Assembly: GCA_003157445.1 (NCBI GenBank)
Contig: PMJN01000313.1
Span: 6,065 to 12,163, forward strand
Origin: Micrococcales bacterium
GTDB taxonomy: Bacteria; Actinomycetota; Actinomycetes; Actinomycetales; Dermatophilaceae
DNA length: 6,099 nucleotides
Direction: 5' to 3'
Shown: piece after piece, positions 5,606 to 6,099 of the stretch
How the letters are laid out: each line of letters opens with the position of its first letter
Numbering within the stretch: the first letter of the stretch is position 1
Made by a program: the position numbers and the translations under genes
Notes under the pieces: model-generated
The model's database searches: none
What the model was told of the DNA's origin: nothing
What the model saw: the letters and a program-made list of their open reading frames with translations, nothing else

Positions 5606-5634
5606 AGATTCCTCCTCACTGAAGCAGCTGTCAA
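5606..5634 (-). promoter_or_regulatory. Candidate promoter of the secreted-protein gene
   Basis: A perfect TTGACA lies on the minus strand at 5634-5629. GAATCT (5611-5606) follows after 17 bases and fits a loose NANNNT -10. Transcription would begin near 5599, giving a leader of about 30 bases before ATG 5568. Confidence 0.45.
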
Positions 5635-5649
5635 ATCGCATGAATCGCA
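5634..5649 (-). promoter_or_regulatory. 7-bp direct repeat abutting the -35 element
   Basis: TGCGATT occurs twice on the minus strand (5649-5643 and 5640-5634), nine bases start to start. The second copy runs into TTGACA. Such repeats just upstream of a -35 are typical activator sites. No cognate regulator is identified. Confidence 0.35.
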
Positions 5650-5699
5650 CACAACTTTCCTGTCCGCGCCGACCCGCACGCGGGCATCTTGACGCGAGG

Positions 5700-5718
5700 C
5701 TCAGGCCAACCGGCTGAG
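5700..5718 (-). terminator. Small hairpin after the minus-strand ORF at 5724
   Basis: CTCAG (5700-5704) pairs with CTGAG (5714-5718), and CC (5706-5707) with GG (5712-5713), around the loop AACC with one bulged G. It begins six bases after the TGA at 5724-5726, where a terminator would be expected. There is no U-tract. Confidence 0.3.
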
Positions 5719-5723
5719 AGCGA

Positions 5724-6092
5724 TCACGATAAAACACCATGTCCGGAGCCCTGAACCTCGGCGTCCAGGTGGTCCATCGCGCGGGAGCGCCACCGCAGTC
5801 CGGTCCGGGCGGTCGCGGAGTGTCCGTGCCGCCGCATTGCGGCCGCGATCCTCGAGCCCGCGACCTGCCGGTCATTGCGGACGAGCTCGACCGCAATGGT
5901 CAGCGGGTCCAGGACCACCCCAGCGCCCGCGGAGGTGTCGGAGAGGTGAACAGCCATGGACGGGTCACCGTCGAGGGTGTCCGACCCGGTGTCCGCTCCC
6001 CCGGCCAGGACAGCGGCCCTGTCCGACAGGCTGTCGGACAGGGCGAGGACTGCCGGCACCTGCACACTTCGCGTGACCGGTCCCCCAGTCAA
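5724..6092 (-). CDS. Hypothetical protein with repeat-encoded N-terminal part, possibly partial
   Basis: I do not recognise this ORF. The minus frame ends at TGA 5724-5726 and stays open to the window edge, so the true start may lie outside. TTG 6092, GTG 6065 and GTG 6059 are internal candidates. From GTG 6065 it reads VQVPAVLALSDSLSD, then GSDTLDGDPSMAVHLSD, the part shared with the other repeat copies. A unique tail follows: LDPLTIAVELVRNDRQVAGS, RIAAAMRRHGHSATARTGLR, WRSRAMDHLDAEV. The tail could form a helix-turn-helix-like unit (RQVAGSRIAAAMRR, turn, TARTGLRWRSRAMDHL), which would suit a DNA-binding accessory protein; this is inference. A hairpin follows the stop. Against it, no ribosome binding site is clear, and the opposite strand is also open from ATG 5956 to the window end. 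Treat as uncertain. Confidence 0.4.
   Translation of the reverse strand: MTGGPVTRSVQVPAVLALSDSLSDRAAVLAGGADTGSDTLDGDPSMAVHLSDTSAGAGVVLDPLTIAVELVRNDRQVAGSRIAAAMRRHGHSATARTGLRWRSRAMDHLDAEVQGSGHGVLS
5934..6086 (-). repeat. Dispersed repeat, copy 3 (full length)
   Basis: It runs from GGTGTCG (5934-5940) to GACCGGTCCCCC ending at 6086, in the same orientation as copies 1 and 2 about 950 bases away. It shares TCCCCCGGCCAGGAC with copy 1 and GGCGAGGACTGCCGGCACC with copy 2. It is the only copy attached to a longer minus-strand ORF. On the plus strand it is open in the frame of ATG 5956 for 48 codons to the window end (MDGSPSRVSDPVSAPPAR...). Confidence 0.72.
6016..6044. repeat. Near-perfect palindrome in repeat copy 3
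   Basis: GCCCTGTCCGACAG (6016-6029), a single G at 6030, and CTGTCGGACAGGGC (6031-6044) form a 14-bp inverted repeat with a one-base centre. It could be a protein-binding palindrome or extrude as a cruciform. On the minus strand it also encodes ALSDSLSDRA. Confidence 0.7.
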
Positions 6093-6099
6093 AGTGTCG

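Noticed and set aside
5462..5896. Minus-strand ORF of 144 codons
   Set aside because: It overlaps the secreted-protein gene and its promoter in another frame, and its arginine/serine/proline-rich composition is that of an off-frame shadow.
4685..6086. CRISPR array or integron attC sites
   Set aside because: There are three long, diverged copies with irregular spacing, no short identical repeats with unique spacers, and no cas or integrase gene.

Overview
The window reads as accessory DNA from a GC-rich actinomycete (Streptomyces or Pseudonocardiales type). Evidence: G/C-ending codons in the intact genes, GTG starts, likely leaderless starts, and protein families in the forms usual for those genera. 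No rRNA, tRNA, CRISPR array or intact transposase is visible. Genus and replicon cannot be fixed from the sequence alone.

Layout. 1-216 (+) is the 3' end of an MBL-fold metallohydrolase cut by the window edge. 217-560 has no gene I can support. 561 to about 855 (-) is a broken C-terminal remnant of an MFS transporter. 916-1461 (-) is a MarR-family regulator of the PecS/HucR type, and 1508-2413 (+) is a divergent ten-helix EamA exporter of the PecM type. Between them lie a perfect 11-bp inverted repeat and two promoter candidates. 2414-2827 has no recognised gene. 2828-3335 (+) is a nearly full-length YdcF/DUF218 pseudogene with one in-frame TAG and three frameshift points. 3586-3945 (-) is a VOC (glyoxalase/bleomycin-resistance fold) protein, divergent from a class I SAM methyltransferase at 4067-4678 (+). 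5218-5568 (-) encodes a small secreted protein with two cysteines. A repeat of about 140-150 bp occurs three times in one orientation (4685-4820, 4828-4979, 5934-6086). Two copies are tandem behind the methyltransferase; the third lies about 950 bp on, so the secreted-protein gene is bracketed. The third copy is the upstream part of a minus-strand ORF (5724 to about 6092) that stays open to the window edge.

Function. The only pair with a clear functional link is MarR/EamA: in PecS/PecM systems the regulator represses itself and the exporter, and a ligand such as urate relieves repression. Here the operator-like repeat overlaps the candidate promoter elements and the likely transcription start of the exporter. 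The VOC and methyltransferase genes share a 121-bp divergent promoter region, but no common pathway can be read from sequence.

Novelty. Intact genes sit among decayed ones, which fits an accessory, drifting region. I found no clear new multi-gene system. The least explained element is the three-copy repeat: it has strong internal palindromes and is open in reading frames on both strands that share wobble positions.
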